Assembly (NCBI GenBank): GCA_910585075.1
Contig: CAJUED010000026.1
Location: forward strand, 1 to 52,945
Source: an uncultured Lachnospiraceae bacterium
GTDB taxonomy: Bacteria; Bacillota; Clostridia; Lachnospirales; Lachnospiraceae
Direction: 5' to 3'
Length of the DNA stretch: 52,945 nucleotides
Part shown: positions 41,875-49,942 of the stretch, piece by piece
Position numbering within the stretch: the stretch's first letter is position 1
How the letters are laid out: every line of letters begins with the position of its first letter
Notes under the pieces: generated by a model
Databases searched by the model: none
What the model was told of the DNA's origin: nothing
The model's input: only the letters and a program-made list of their open reading frames with translations
Position numbers and translations under genes: made by a program

Positions 41875-42222
41875 CTATTCCAGCAGTTCCCCCACATCCT
41901 CATGAAGTATAAATACCTTATAATAAAGCTGCAGGGATTCGAACATTTCCTGTCTTTTGCGTCGGATTTCATTGACCAAAAGTCCGCTTCCAATCTCGTC
42001 ATAGAGAAAATCATCCGGAGCATATTCGGTGCGCATGGATATATTACCGTCTTCTTCAAATTCGATGGTAAAAATCCCGCCTATTTCCTCTGTAAACAGC
42101 ACGCAGATAATATGGAGTTCATCCTGAATAGACTTTGGTATTCCCGCAAATTCCTTGTTAAAATAATATTTTTTTTCATATGCGTTGGCGCCGCAGAGCA
42201 CCATCTTTTCCTTTTCCTGCAT
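41875..42222 (-). CDS. Small acidic conserved protein (DUF6145-like)
   Basis: I chose MQEKEKMVLCGANAYEKKYY at 42222, with GGAG 6 nt upstream; the frame is open for 12 more codons. The 115-aa protein has CVLFTEEIGGIFTIEFEEDG in the middle, a beta-rich stretch, then EIRRKRQEMFESLQLYYKVF, a helix. I believe similar proteins of Clostridia are filed as DUF6145, from memory only. The function is unknown. It is cytosolic, with no signal or membrane segment. It lies 56 bp upstream of dusB and probably shares its transcript. Confidence 0.7.
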   Translation of the reverse strand: MQEKEKMVLCGANAYEKKYYFNKEFAGIPKSIQDELHIICVLFTEEIGGIFTIEFEEDGNISMRTEYAPDDFLYDEIGSGLLVNEIRRKRQEMFESLQLYYKVFILHEDVGELLE

Positions 42223-42244
42223 ATTCCACTCCACGTCAAATACT

Positions 42245-42331
42245 GCCGCCCTTCGCAAGTCAACTTATCATATCGAACGCTGCCTCGCCCTGCAAGTCAG
42301 CTTATCGCCTCAGGCGCCGCCTTGCGACTTA
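42245..42331. repeat. Three degenerate tandem repeats in the leader of the DUF6145-like gene
   Basis: GCCGCCCTTCGCAAGTCAAC-TTATC, GCCTCGCCCTGCAAGTCAGC-TTATC and GCCGCC-TTGCGACTTATT recur about every 37 bp. Similarity is strongest in the CAAGTCA-CTTATC core. Confidence 0.55.
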
Positions 42332-42460
42332 TTGTTTCAATTCTGTCAACGTCATCAGGGCCTTCCCTGTTCCTGTAAGAAGCCAGCCCCTGCCGGCCTG
42401 TAATATCTCTACTGCCTGACCCAGGCTCAACGCTTCGACAATCTGACGTTACGTTTTCTC

Positions 42461-43447
42461 TCAGAGGGTTGCCGCCATCACCGCTTTGATGGTGTGCATC
42501 CTGTTCTCCGCTTCCTCAAACACCACGGATGCCGGAGATTCGAACACCTCATCCGTAACCTCCATCTCACTGATGCCAAATTTAGCTTCTATTTCCCTGC
42601 CGATTTTGGTCTTAAGGTCATGGAATGCCGGCAGACAGTGCATAAAAATCGCTTTCTCCCCTGCATTTTTCATGACATTACCATTAACCTGGTAAGGAGA
42701 CAGTTCCCGAATCCGTTCTTCCCACACGCTGTCGGGTTCTCCCATGGATACCCACACATCCGTGTAAATTACATCAACATCCTTCGTTCCCTGTGTCACG
42801 TCTTCTGTCAGTGTAATGGTTCCCCCTGATTTCTCCGCAAGCTCCCGGCACTGCTTTACCAGCATCTCATCCGGAAAATACTTCTTTGTGGTACATGCCG
42901 TAAAATGCATACCCAGCTTTGCACAGACCACCATCAAAGAATTCCCCATATTATACCGGGCATCTCCCATATAGGTCAGCTTTACGCCTTTAATGCGCCC
43001 GAGTTTTTCCTTTATCGTCAGCATATCCGCCAGCATCTGTGTCGGATGGAATTCGTTAGTCAGTCCGTTCCACACGGGAACCCCCGCATATTTCGCCAGT
43101 TCCTCCACAATCTCCTGTTCAAAGCCCCGATACTCAATTCCCTCATACATACTGCCAAGCACTCTTGCCGTGTCCGCAATGCTTTCCTTTTTCCCAATCT
43201 GAGAGCTGGCAGGATCCAAGTAAGTGGTTCCCACGCCAAGGTCATGAGCTGCCACCTCAAAGGAACAGCGGGTGCGGGTGCTGGTCTTTTCAAAGATAAG
43301 CGCTACATTTTTGCCCTCATGCATGTCCTTCGTCAGGATTCCCTTTTTCTTTTTTTCTTTCAATTCCGCCGCCAAATCCACCAGATAGAGAATTTCCTCC
43401 GGTGTAAAATCCAGCAGTTTTAAGAAATTTCTTCCTTTTAAATCCAT
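42461..43447 (-). CDS. argF: Ornithine carbamoyltransferase
   Basis: It condenses ornithine with carbamoyl phosphate to citrulline. I chose MDLKGRNFLKLLDFT at 43447, behind GGAGGATAGG. The carbamoyl-phosphate site FEKTSTRTRCSFEVAAHD (about residue 52), FHPTQMLADMLTIKE and the HCLPAFHD motif (about residue 270) are intact. The 328-aa length is usual. No other arginine gene is adjacent, so biosynthetic (argF) and catabolic (arcB) roles cannot be told apart here; the absence of arcA and arcC favours biosynthesis. An unusually structured leader precedes it. Confidence 0.93.
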   Translation of the reverse strand: MDLKGRNFLKLLDFTPEEILYLVDLAAELKEKKKKGILTKDMHEGKNVALIFEKTSTRTRCSFEVAAHDLGVGTTYLDPASSQIGKKESIADTARVLGSMYEGIEYRGFEQEIVEELAKYAGVPVWNGLTNEFHPTQMLADMLTIKEKLGRIKGVKLTYMGDARYNMGNSLMVVCAKLGMHFTACTTKKYFPDEMLVKQCRELAEKSGGTITLTEDVTQGTKDVDVIYTDVWVSMGEPDSVWEERIRELSPYQVNGNVMKNAGEKAIFMHCLPAFHDLKTKIGREIEAKFGISEMEVTDEVFESPASVVFEEAENRMHTIKAVMAATL

Positions 43448-43485
43448 CCTATCCTCCATTTTTCTGAAAATTATTCCACCTATAC

Positions 43486-43659
43486 GGTTGGAGCCTCCTC
43501 GGATGCTCCAACCTGCCCATACGTTCGCAAAACTCGTGCTATCGCACTCATGCGTCTGCTATCGCAGCCGCATTTTGCTCATTAATGGGTAGGTTGCTAA
43601 TCCAACAACACATTTGCATTGCCATAAATGGCATGCAAATGCGCTGTCGGATTGCAACC
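43486..43659 (-). ncRNA. Dense hairpin cluster between the SPFH gene and argF
   Basis: From right to left on the minus strand: a stem of about 30 bp (43592-43659) with several G-U pairs; then a three-way-junction-like fold with an outer helix GCAAAA/TTTTGC (43527-43532 and 43573-43578) and two hairpins CTGC-GATA-GCAG and GTGC-GATA-GCAC; then GGTTGGAGC/GCTCCAACC (43486-43513). None has a T-run. It could be a structured leader of argF, a small RNA or a dispersed repeat. Confidence 0.45.
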
Positions 43660-43672
43660 GTACAGGTAGAAA

Positions 43673-44593
43673 TTATTTATCGCTTACCAGCTCCTTAACG
43701 GACGCCGCCAGCCCTGCAAGCCCCTGGATTTCAGAGGGGATAATAATCTTGGTTGCCTTGCCATCCGCCGCTTTTTCAAAAGCCTCCAGACTCTTAATCC
43801 GCAGCACGGATTCATCCGCACCGGCCTCACGGATCATCCGGATACCGTCAGCCGTAGCCTGCTGCACTTTAAGGATCGCTTCCGCTTCACCTTCCGCCTC
43901 GCGAATCATTTTTTCCTTCTGGGCCTCCGCACGGAGGATTGCAGACTGCTTTTCAGCCTCTGCCTCTAAGATTGCCGCTGCCTTTTTACCTTCTGCAACG
44001 GTTACGCTTGCTTTCTTCTCACCTTCCGCACGGGTAACCGCTTCTCGCCTCTCACGTTCCGCCTTCATCTGTCTTTCCATTGCATTTTGGATTTCAGCGG
44101 GAGGGATGATATTTTTAAGCTCCACTCTGTTTACCTTGATACCCCAGGGGTCTGTTGCCTCGTCCAGGGAAGCGCGCATTTTCGTGTTAATGGTCTCTCT
44201 GGAAGTAAGGGTCTGGTCCAGCTCCAAATCGCCAATGATATTACGCAGTGTGGTAGCCGTCAGGTTCTCGATTGCCATAATGGGATTTTCCACTCCGTAG
44301 GCAAACATCTTAGGGTCTGTAATCTGGAAAAACACAACCGTGTCAATCCGCATGGTAACATTATCCTTGGTGATAACCGGCTGGGGCGCAAAGTCCACCA
44401 CCTGTTCCTTCAGATTGATCTTCTTTGCCACCTTATCCAGAATAGGCATTTTAATGTGCAGTCCCACCGACCAGGTTCCCTGATAAGCGCCCAACCTTTC
44501 CACTACATATGCATTTGCCTGCGGCACAATCTTCACGCAGGACGCCAACAAAAGAAGCACAATAATAAATAAAACAAGAATTACATATCCCAT
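43673..44593 (-). CDS. SPFH/stomatin-like membrane protein (QmcA type)
   Basis: This 306-aa protein has one N-terminal membrane segment (MGYVILVLFIIVLLLLASC). The band-7 domain follows (VPQANAYVVERLGAYQGTWS, LRNIIGDLELDQTLTSRETI, WGIKVNRVELKNIIPPAEIQ). A long coiled coil of alternating Arg, Glu and Ala leads to a C-terminal EAFEKAADGKATKIIIPSEI. It forms oligomeric rings around membrane microdomains. It is directly downstream (19 bp) of an NfeD-type gene, its constant partner in bacteria. Confidence 0.92.
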   Translation of the reverse strand: MGYVILVLFIIVLLLLASCVKIVPQANAYVVERLGAYQGTWSVGLHIKMPILDKVAKKINLKEQVVDFAPQPVITKDNVTMRIDTVVFFQITDPKMFAYGVENPIMAIENLTATTLRNIIGDLELDQTLTSRETINTKMRASLDEATDPWGIKVNRVELKNIIPPAEIQNAMERQMKAERERREAVTRAEGEKKASVTVAEGKKAAAILEAEAEKQSAILRAEAQKEKMIREAEGEAEAILKVQQATADGIRMIREAGADESVLRIKSLEAFEKAADGKATKIIIPSEIQGLAGLAASVKELVSDK

Positions 44594-44612
44594 ATCTTTT
44601 CCTCTTTTCTTT

Positions 44613-45050
44613 CTACATGTTTTTTTCTTCCACCATCAACTTCACACCGCTGATGGCCCGTATCATAACCACACTTCCCACCGGCAGCGTAATTCCTTCT
44701 TTCGTGGTTCTGGCGCTCCACTCCTGTCCGCCTACCGTCACCTGCCCGATACCCTGCAGATTATTGATTTCGCTGATTACAATGGCCTGCTTCCCCACAA
44801 GGCTTTCCACATTGGTCTTTACCCTGTCCTTATTAAAATATTTTACCGCAATTGGCCGTGTAAAATACAAAAGCACCAGCGAAATTGCAACCATCAAAGC
44901 AATCTGCAGCCAAAGGGGCGCACCAAGTGCGGCCGCAACCGCTGCGATAAGCGCTCCTCCTGCAAACCAGATGGTGGTAAGCCCCATTGTAATAATCTCT
45001 ATCACAATACAGATCACAAATACCGCCAGCCATATCGTCACCAAATTCAT
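44613..45050 (-). CDS. Short NfeD-family membrane protein
   Basis: This 145-aa protein starts behind GGAGGGG. Two to three hydrophobic segments (about residues 4-22, 28-45, 47-64) are followed by a C-terminal OB-fold (LVGKQAIVISEINNLQGIGQ, VTVGGQEWSARTT, GSVVMIRAISGVKLMVEE). This is the short NfeD1b type without the protease domain. The pair with the SPFH protein is the standard NfeD-stomatin operon. Confidence 0.9.
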   Translation of the reverse strand: MNLVTIWLAVFVICIVIEIITMGLTTIWFAGGALIAAVAAALGAPLWLQIALMVAISLVLLYFTRPIAVKYFNKDRVKTNVESLVGKQAIVISEINNLQGIGQVTVGGQEWSARTTKEGITLPVGSVVMIRAISGVKLMVEEKNM

Positions 45051-45240
45051 AACTCCCCTCCTTCAAGATTTTCCTCATTTCTGCGCTGCCTTTTGCGCAT
45101 AGCGGATTTCATACTTATTAAAGCCCATTTTACTACGCAAAGTAAAAATAGGCAACATCTAAACGCCGCCACGCTGCGTTCTTGTAACAGTTCAGCCATA
45201 TTACTCATAAATTTTCAATTTAAACATTTTCGATCATCAC

Positions 45241-45290
45241 GGAATAAAAATCGAGGATTATGAAAAATTTGTATTATTCCATAATCCTCG
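45241..45290 (-). terminator. Terminator of the 49-aa gene
   Basis: CGAGGATTATG and CATAATCCTCG form a perfect 11-bp stem with a 17-nt loop, followed on the minus strand by TTTTTATTCC. It is 40 bp beyond the small gene's stop. Confidence 0.75.
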
Positions 45291-45330
45291 TAAATATGCT
45301 CTTTATACCTTGTTTTACATGATATTGGCT

Positions 45331-45480
45331 TTAATTTATTTCTTTGTTATTTGCAAGAATGTTTTTTTTGCGTATTTTAAGCTTTTCTCTTTCTGCCTCA
45401 TCCTGTTCTTTATCAATCAATTCATCAACAAAACAAATTAAGGCATTGTACACTTCAAACTGTTGATCACTCATCCCCAT
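45331..45480 (-). CDS. 49-aa charged protein of unknown function
   Basis: The frame reads MGMSDQQFEVYNALICFVDE, then LIDKEQDEAEREKLKIRKKN and ILANNKEIN. AGGTG lies 5 nt before the ATG at 45480; the second ATG (45474) is an alternative. It looks like one amphipathic helix followed by a basic tail. The stop is followed by a good terminator, which supports a real gene. The function is unknown. A possible promoter TGGACT-17-TACTCT lies about 40 bp upstream. Confidence 0.6.
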   Translation of the reverse strand: MGMSDQQFEVYNALICFVDELIDKEQDEAEREKLKIRKKNILANNKEIN

Positions 45481-45590
45481 AGAATCACCTGCTTTCTATA
45501 TTGTGACTTGCACCGCTACACTATAAGAGTATCACAAGTAGAATATAAAGTCCATTTAATTATCAAGCCATCCGGATTTTCCGGTTTCTC

Positions 45591-46664
45591 TTACCAGAAT
45601 ACATGGGCCCCCAAGACATACCCTTCTCTCTTACCTGCACGTCTGAAGTGAGTTGCGCCTCCCACGGTAGTCTCCCCGTTAATCGCCGCCTGTGCCGCCT
45701 GCATACATACATCAGGCACCTGTCCTTCATACACCTTTGCAACCTTTCCGGTCATAGCCGGTGTAAACTGGCCCGAAGCGTAGATAACGGAATGAATGGT
45801 ATTAGGATATGCGCCGCTTTTCACCCTATTCATAACAACCGCGCCAACGCCCACCATTCCTTCATAGGACTGGTTGCCCGCCTCGCAGTAAATCAGTGCG
45901 CCAAGAAGCCTTGTCTCGTCCGCATCCGCCGCCACAGCGCCGCGGTTTTCCTTGCGCTTACGTTCTTCCGCTTCCTTCTCTCTGGCCCTGATGATTTCCA
46001 TGCTTTCCGCCTCGTCAATGTGAAACTTCACGTTGACAAATTCAGAGTTAATGTATCCTGTCTCGCCTTCATAATCAACGCTGATCCAGCCATCTTCCAC
46101 GGTGTCGATAAATTCTACGGAATCCTCATATGCCATAAGGCCGTACAGTTCGGCGTCCTCGCTGGGCTCCGTTCTCACCCGCACGGCGTCCGCATCCAAC
46201 GTTACAATCCAGTTGGCAACATCCTCCGCCATATCCTTGGCGTCCTCGCCAAAAAGAAGATATTCGTCCTTGGCCCAGCCAATCACGCTGCCGCTTTTTA
46301 ACTTTGTCCAGCCATCCTTGCGCTCCAAAATGGTGCCGCCGCAGTCTTTATAGAGCAGTCCCACTTTCTCGGAATCCTCGTCAGCCTCCGCCCTGATGTT
46401 AAGGGCGTTCTGCACATTGGCCATGGTCAGCTCTTTTTCCATTCTTCTCTTTTCAGCTTCAAATTTCTCATCAATATTTTTCTTGCGTTTTTCTTCCGGT
46501 TCTTCGTCGAAGTTATAGGCGCTCGGGTCTAAGACCTCCGCCACTCCAACACTTAAAAAGTCATAGCCCTCTTTTGCCTGAACGGTCATTTCCCCTGCTG
46601 ATGCTAAAAGCAGGACGGCCATAAAGTATGCTGCCGCTGCCAGCAGTCTGTTTTTCCGGTTCAT
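45591..46664 (-). CDS. Secreted SH3-domain cell-wall hydrolase (SleB-like)
   Basis: This 357-aa exported protein starts behind GGAGG. A signal peptide (LLAAAAYFMAVLLLASAGE) is followed by a charged spacer and two SH3b domains: about residues 82-140 (ALNIRAEADEDSEKVGLLYK) and 155-215 (AVRVRTEPSEDAELYGLMAY). A charged hinge leads to a C-terminal Hydrolase_2 domain with IYCEAGNQSYEGMVGVGAVV (Glu as presumed catalytic residue). It shares its catalytic domain with the coiled-coil hydrolase at 6971-8248. Spore cortex lysis is the classical role of this family, but vegetative wall turnover is as likely. Confidence 0.88.
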   Translation of the reverse strand: MNRKNRLLAAAAYFMAVLLLASAGEMTVQAKEGYDFLSVGVAEVLDPSAYNFDEEPEEKRKKNIDEKFEAEKRRMEKELTMANVQNALNIRAEADEDSEKVGLLYKDCGGTILERKDGWTKLKSGSVIGWAKDEYLLFGEDAKDMAEDVANWIVTLDADAVRVRTEPSEDAELYGLMAYEDSVEFIDTVEDGWISVDYEGETGYINSEFVNVKFHIDEAESMEIIRAREKEAEERKRKENRGAVAADADETRLLGALIYCEAGNQSYEGMVGVGAVVMNRVKSGAYPNTIHSVIYASGQFTPAMTGKVAKVYEGQVPDVCMQAAQAAINGETTVGGATHFRRAGKREGYVLGAHVFW

Positions 46665-46919
46665 TTTGCTACCTCCACAATATCCTGTGCTTTGTAATAC
46701 ACATTTTCATACATATGGCTTCCCTGTATTTCCGGGCCGCCTTGTTACATATTCATATAATACTTATATGCATAAATATATGATACATGTTACAAATTTA
46801 TTACAGCATATGATGAACTTATTTTATCAAATCATCCAATATTTGTCAAGTTTTCGCAAACAGAACCAAATTTTCTTAAACTTTTTCTTCCAAATCCATC
46901 CAAATTTATTACGTTTTTT

Positions 46920-47714
46920 TTACATGCTTTCGGATTTTTTTACACAGGCGTCCACAGCTTCCATAACAGCGCTTCTAAGCCCTTTTTTCTCCAAAGTTTC
47001 CACCCCTTCTATGGTGGTCCCTGCCGGGGAGCATACCATATCCTTCAGCTCACCCGGATGCTTTCCGGTCTCCAGCATAAGCTTCGCGCTTCCAAGAACC
47101 GTCTGGGCCGCAAAGCGATATGCCTGTGCTCTGGGCATCCCCGCCTTCACCGCCCCGTCGGCAAGGGCTTCCAGAAACAGAAATACAAAAGCAGGCGAGC
47201 TGCCGCTGACGCCCACCACAGCGTCCATCAGCCGCTCCGGCACTTCCTCCGCAATGCCAAAGCTTCTCATCAGCTCCATGCACTTTTCCATCTCCTCATC
47301 ACTCACATTTTCATTCCTGCACACCCCGCTGCAGCCTTCCCCCACCATGGCAGGCGTATTGGGCATACAGCGCACGACTTTGAGCGTTTTCCCGAAAGCT
47401 TCCTCTATCTGCGCAATGGTTCTCCCTGCGGCAATGCTTATCACCAGCGCATTTTCTTTCACGCTGTCTTTTATCTGCGGGATAACCTCTCCAAACATCT
47501 GGGGCTTCACCGCCAGTATGACAACATCAGCCAGGGCCGCTGCTTCTGCATTGTCCTTCACAATCTGAATCCCATATTTTTCCCTGACATCCTCCCTGGT
47601 CTTGTCCGTTCGGGCGGAACCGATAATCTCCTCCGGTTTTGCAATGCCCTTTGCAAGCATCCCGCTAATCATGGCCTTGGCCATATTTCCTAATCCTATA
47701 AATCCTATTTTCAT
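46920..47714 (-). CDS. proC: Pyrroline-5-carboxylate reductase
   Basis: This is the last step of proline synthesis. The start MKIGFIGLGNMAKAMISGML at 47714 has GGAGG 6 nt upstream; the frame extends back to 47831 without support. The N-terminal Rossmann fold and DVVILAVKPQMFGEVIPQIK are typical. The C-terminal signature PAFVFLFLEALADGAVKAGM then LVLGSAKLM-like text (TVLGSAKLMLETGKHPGELK, DMVCSPAGTTIEGVETLEKK) is intact. The 264-aa length is standard. Confidence 0.94.
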   Translation of the reverse strand: MKIGFIGLGNMAKAMISGMLAKGIAKPEEIIGSARTDKTREDVREKYGIQIVKDNAEAAALADVVILAVKPQMFGEVIPQIKDSVKENALVISIAAGRTIAQIEEAFGKTLKVVRCMPNTPAMVGEGCSGVCRNENVSDEEMEKCMELMRSFGIAEEVPERLMDAVVGVSGSSPAFVFLFLEALADGAVKAGMPRAQAYRFAAQTVLGSAKLMLETGKHPGELKDMVCSPAGTTIEGVETLEKKGLRSAVMEAVDACVKKSESM

Positions 47715-47742
47715 TCTATTCCTCCATGCTGCCAACAACCCG

Positions 47743-47848
47743 CAAATTTGGGCGTTAGCACAAATTTGTATGCGTCCATACCCCGCTGCAAGCAACAGGG
47801 CATGGATCCTCGCGGCAGTTGTCAAGGTCATGCAGGCATGACTTTGAC
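47743..47848. other. Three hairpins between the RNA methyltransferase gene and proC
   Basis: GTCAAGGTCATGC/GCATGACTTTGAC (47821-47848), GTCCATACCCC/GGGCATGGATC (47774-47808) and CAAATTTG/CAAATTTG (47743-47768) follow one another without a T-run. The first two tolerate only G-U type mismatches. It could be a proC leader RNA or a dispersed repeat. Confidence 0.45.
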
Positions 47849-47864
47849 TCGTTGCTCGTGGGAA

Positions 47865-48737
47865 TTAAAAATCTGCTTTGCCATAACCTGCTTTTCTTGC
47901 ACACCCTGCCGCCTGGTAGAGCATGAGCGCTGCTGCCACAGCCGCATTTAAGGATTCAAGCTTTCCCTCCATGGGAATCTTGAGCCATTCATCCGCCAAA
48001 TCAGCCGTTTCCCGCCCAAGGCCGTTCCCCTCGTTCCCTATGAGAAAAGCACTGCCCCCTTCATAACAAATTTCGTCAAAATATTTTTCCCCCTTCAAAT
48101 GGGCCGCATATACTGAAATATCATTTTTCTTCAGCAGTCGAATCGTCTGCCCCAGGTCATCCGTATATGCAAAGGGAACTCTGTACAGTGAGCCCATAGT
48201 AGAGCGGATTGTCTTGGGATTATAAACATCTACGGTCCCTCTGCTCATGATAATCCCATCCACGCCGGCTCCTTCTCCGGTTCGCAGCATAGTTCCCAGA
48301 TTCCCCGGGTCCTGTATATCCTCAAGCAAAAGAAACAGCGGCGGCCGCCCTCCATCTTTTCGCCTTTCAACTGCCTGCTCAACAAGGCGCTCCGGTAAGC
48401 AGGAAAACTGCTCCATCACAAACACGACTCCCTGGGGCGTCTGTGTATCCGAAATACGTTTTAAAACCTCCCGTGAAACCTGCTCTATAAAAATTTTCTG
48501 TCCGCCGTATTCCTGGCAGCTTTCCAGTTTCTTCCATATAAATGCATAGCGTTCTTCTTTTCCATACTGTTCCCGGAAATCTTCCCCCAGATAAATCTCC
48601 CTTATCCGGCAAATGGGCGCCTCCTCAAACATTTTAATTCCTTCCGCTATAAAAAGCCCTTCCTGATTTCTCACCCGGTTCTTTTCCCGCAACGCCACAA
48701 GCCCTTTTACCCGTCCGTTTGCCAGGCTGGTAATCAT
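47865..48737 (-). CDS. TrmH/SpoU-family RNA 2'-O-methyltransferase
   Basis: I chose MITSLANGRVKGLVALREKN at 48737, with AAGGAGG 8 nt upstream; seven more in-frame codons precede it. The N-terminal substrate-binding domain is followed by the SPOUT knot with LLLEDIQDPGNLGTMLRTGE (motif 1), FLIGNEGNGLGRE (motif 2) and IPMEGKLESLNAAVAAALML (motif 3). The 290-aa length fits RlmB/YsgA-like rRNA methyltransferases; the target nucleotide cannot be deduced. It lies divergently from nothing: its neighbours read the same way. Confidence 0.9.
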   Translation of the reverse strand: MITSLANGRVKGLVALREKNRVRNQEGLFIAEGIKMFEEAPICRIREIYLGEDFREQYGKEERYAFIWKKLESCQEYGGQKIFIEQVSREVLKRISDTQTPQGVVFVMEQFSCLPERLVEQAVERRKDGGRPPLFLLLEDIQDPGNLGTMLRTGEGAGVDGIIMSRGTVDVYNPKTIRSTMGSLYRVPFAYTDDLGQTIRLLKKNDISVYAAHLKGEKYFDEICYEGGSAFLIGNEGNGLGRETADLADEWLKIPMEGKLESLNAAVAAALMLYQAAGCARKAGYGKADF

Positions 48738-48764
48738 GCCGTAATCCTCCTTCTTCATCTACAC

Positions 48765-48819
48765 AACAAACGCCACCACGCTTCGCGAGGTGTCTTATTG
48801 TAACAAACGCCACCACGCT
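48765..48819. repeat. Perfect 18-bp direct repeat, two copies
   Basis: AACAAACGCCACCACGCT occurs at 48765-48782 and 48802-48819, 37 bp apart. A shorter relative (AAACGCCGCCACGCT) is at about 45163. The role is unknown. Confidence 0.6.
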
Positions 48820-48842
48820 ACCTGCACATGATACTTTTGAAT

Positions 48843-48872
48843 AAAAAACGCCGACATATGCCGGCGTTTTTA
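48843..48872 (-). terminator. Terminator of the pfkA transcript
   Basis: AAAACGCCG and CGGCGTTTT form a stem with A- and T-tracts, 42 bp after the pfkA stop. It can work on both strands. Confidence 0.85.
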
Positions 48873-48913
48873 TGTAAAGGCATCGTGCAACGCTTGCTGC
48901 CCTTTCTATTGTT

Positions 48914-49888
48914 TTACTGTGACAACATTTTGCTGACCAGATACTCGTATTCCGAAATAGCCTTCTGCATATTCAGGGCTTCCTCAATATCAAAATCAAC
49001 AAATTCCCCGTTCTTATATCCAACCACTCTGTTTGACTTGCCCTCGCACAAAATATCCGTTGCGTAAGCGCCCATCATGGAAGCGTAAAAACGATCCTTA
49101 CAGGTAGGAGAACCGCCTCTTTGCATGTATCCCAAAATAGTGGCTCTGGTCTCCATACCGGTAGCCGCTTCAATTCTCCTTGCCATGGAAGTGGAGTGAC
49201 CGATTCCCTCCGCATTCACGATAATATGATGGGTCTTGCCCTTTTTACGGTTGTAAATAATATTGTTAATGATATCCTGTTCGTTAAAATCATATTTCTC
49301 CGGGATGAGAATATCCTCCGCTCCGTTTGCAACGCCGCACCACAGAGCGATATATCCTGCATTCCTTCCCATAACCTCTATGATACTGCACCTCTCATGG
49401 GAAGAAGATGTATCTCTTACCTTGTCAATTGCCTCCATAGCCGTGTTGACAGCTGTGTCAAAACCAATGGTATAGTCTGTACATGCAATATCAAGGTCAA
49501 TTGTCCCCGGAATTCCGATGGTATTAATTCCATTTCTGGCAAGAGCCTGAGCCCCCCGGTAAGAACCGTCCCCTCCGATTACAATCACGCCGTCAATGCC
49601 ATGCTTTCTGCAGATTTCAGCCGCTCTTATCTGAACTTCCTCCTGCTTAAACTCCGGGCAGCGCGCCGTTCCAAGTATGGTTCCGCCCTTTTGGATGGTA
49701 TCGGAAACGTCCTTTCTCTCCATGTCTACAATTTCTTCGTATAAAAGGCCCTGGTACCCCTTCTTGATACCCTTTACCTTTACACCATTCCCAATTGCTT
49801 TACGTACTACCGCACGAATTGCCGCATTCATTCCCGGTGCATCCCCCCCGCTGGTGAGGACACCAATGGTTTTAATTTCTTTTGCCAT
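48914..49888 (-). CDS. pfkA: ATP-dependent 6-phosphofructokinase
   Basis: This is the committed step of glycolysis. The 324-aa protein begins IGVLTSGGDAPGMNAAIRA. Gly in VIGGDGSYRGA marks ATP rather than pyrophosphate use. The catalytic segment reads PGTIDLDIACTDYTIGF, where most enzymes have IDND, so Leu replaces Asn. EVMGRNAGYIALW and LGYMQRGGSPTCKDR bind fructose-6-P. It follows dnaE by 54 bp and ends in a strong terminator, so the two form one transcript, an arrangement common in Clostridia. Confidence 0.95.
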   Translation of the reverse strand: MAKEIKTIGVLTSGGDAPGMNAAIRAVVRKAIGNGVKVKGIKKGYQGLLYEEIVDMERKDVSDTIQKGGTILGTARCPEFKQEEVQIRAAEICRKHGIDGVIVIGGDGSYRGAQALARNGINTIGIPGTIDLDIACTDYTIGFDTAVNTAMEAIDKVRDTSSSHERCSIIEVMGRNAGYIALWCGVANGAEDILIPEKYDFNEQDIINNIIYNRKKGKTHHIIVNAEGIGHSTSMARRIEAATGMETRATILGYMQRGGSPTCKDRFYASMMGAYATDILCEGKSNRVVGYKNGEFVDFDIEEALNMQKAISEYEYLVSKMLSQ

Positions 49889-49942
49889 AAGTAGGTTCCA
49901 TCCTTTCTTTGCTCATTATTTTACCTCTATTTCATATGGTTT

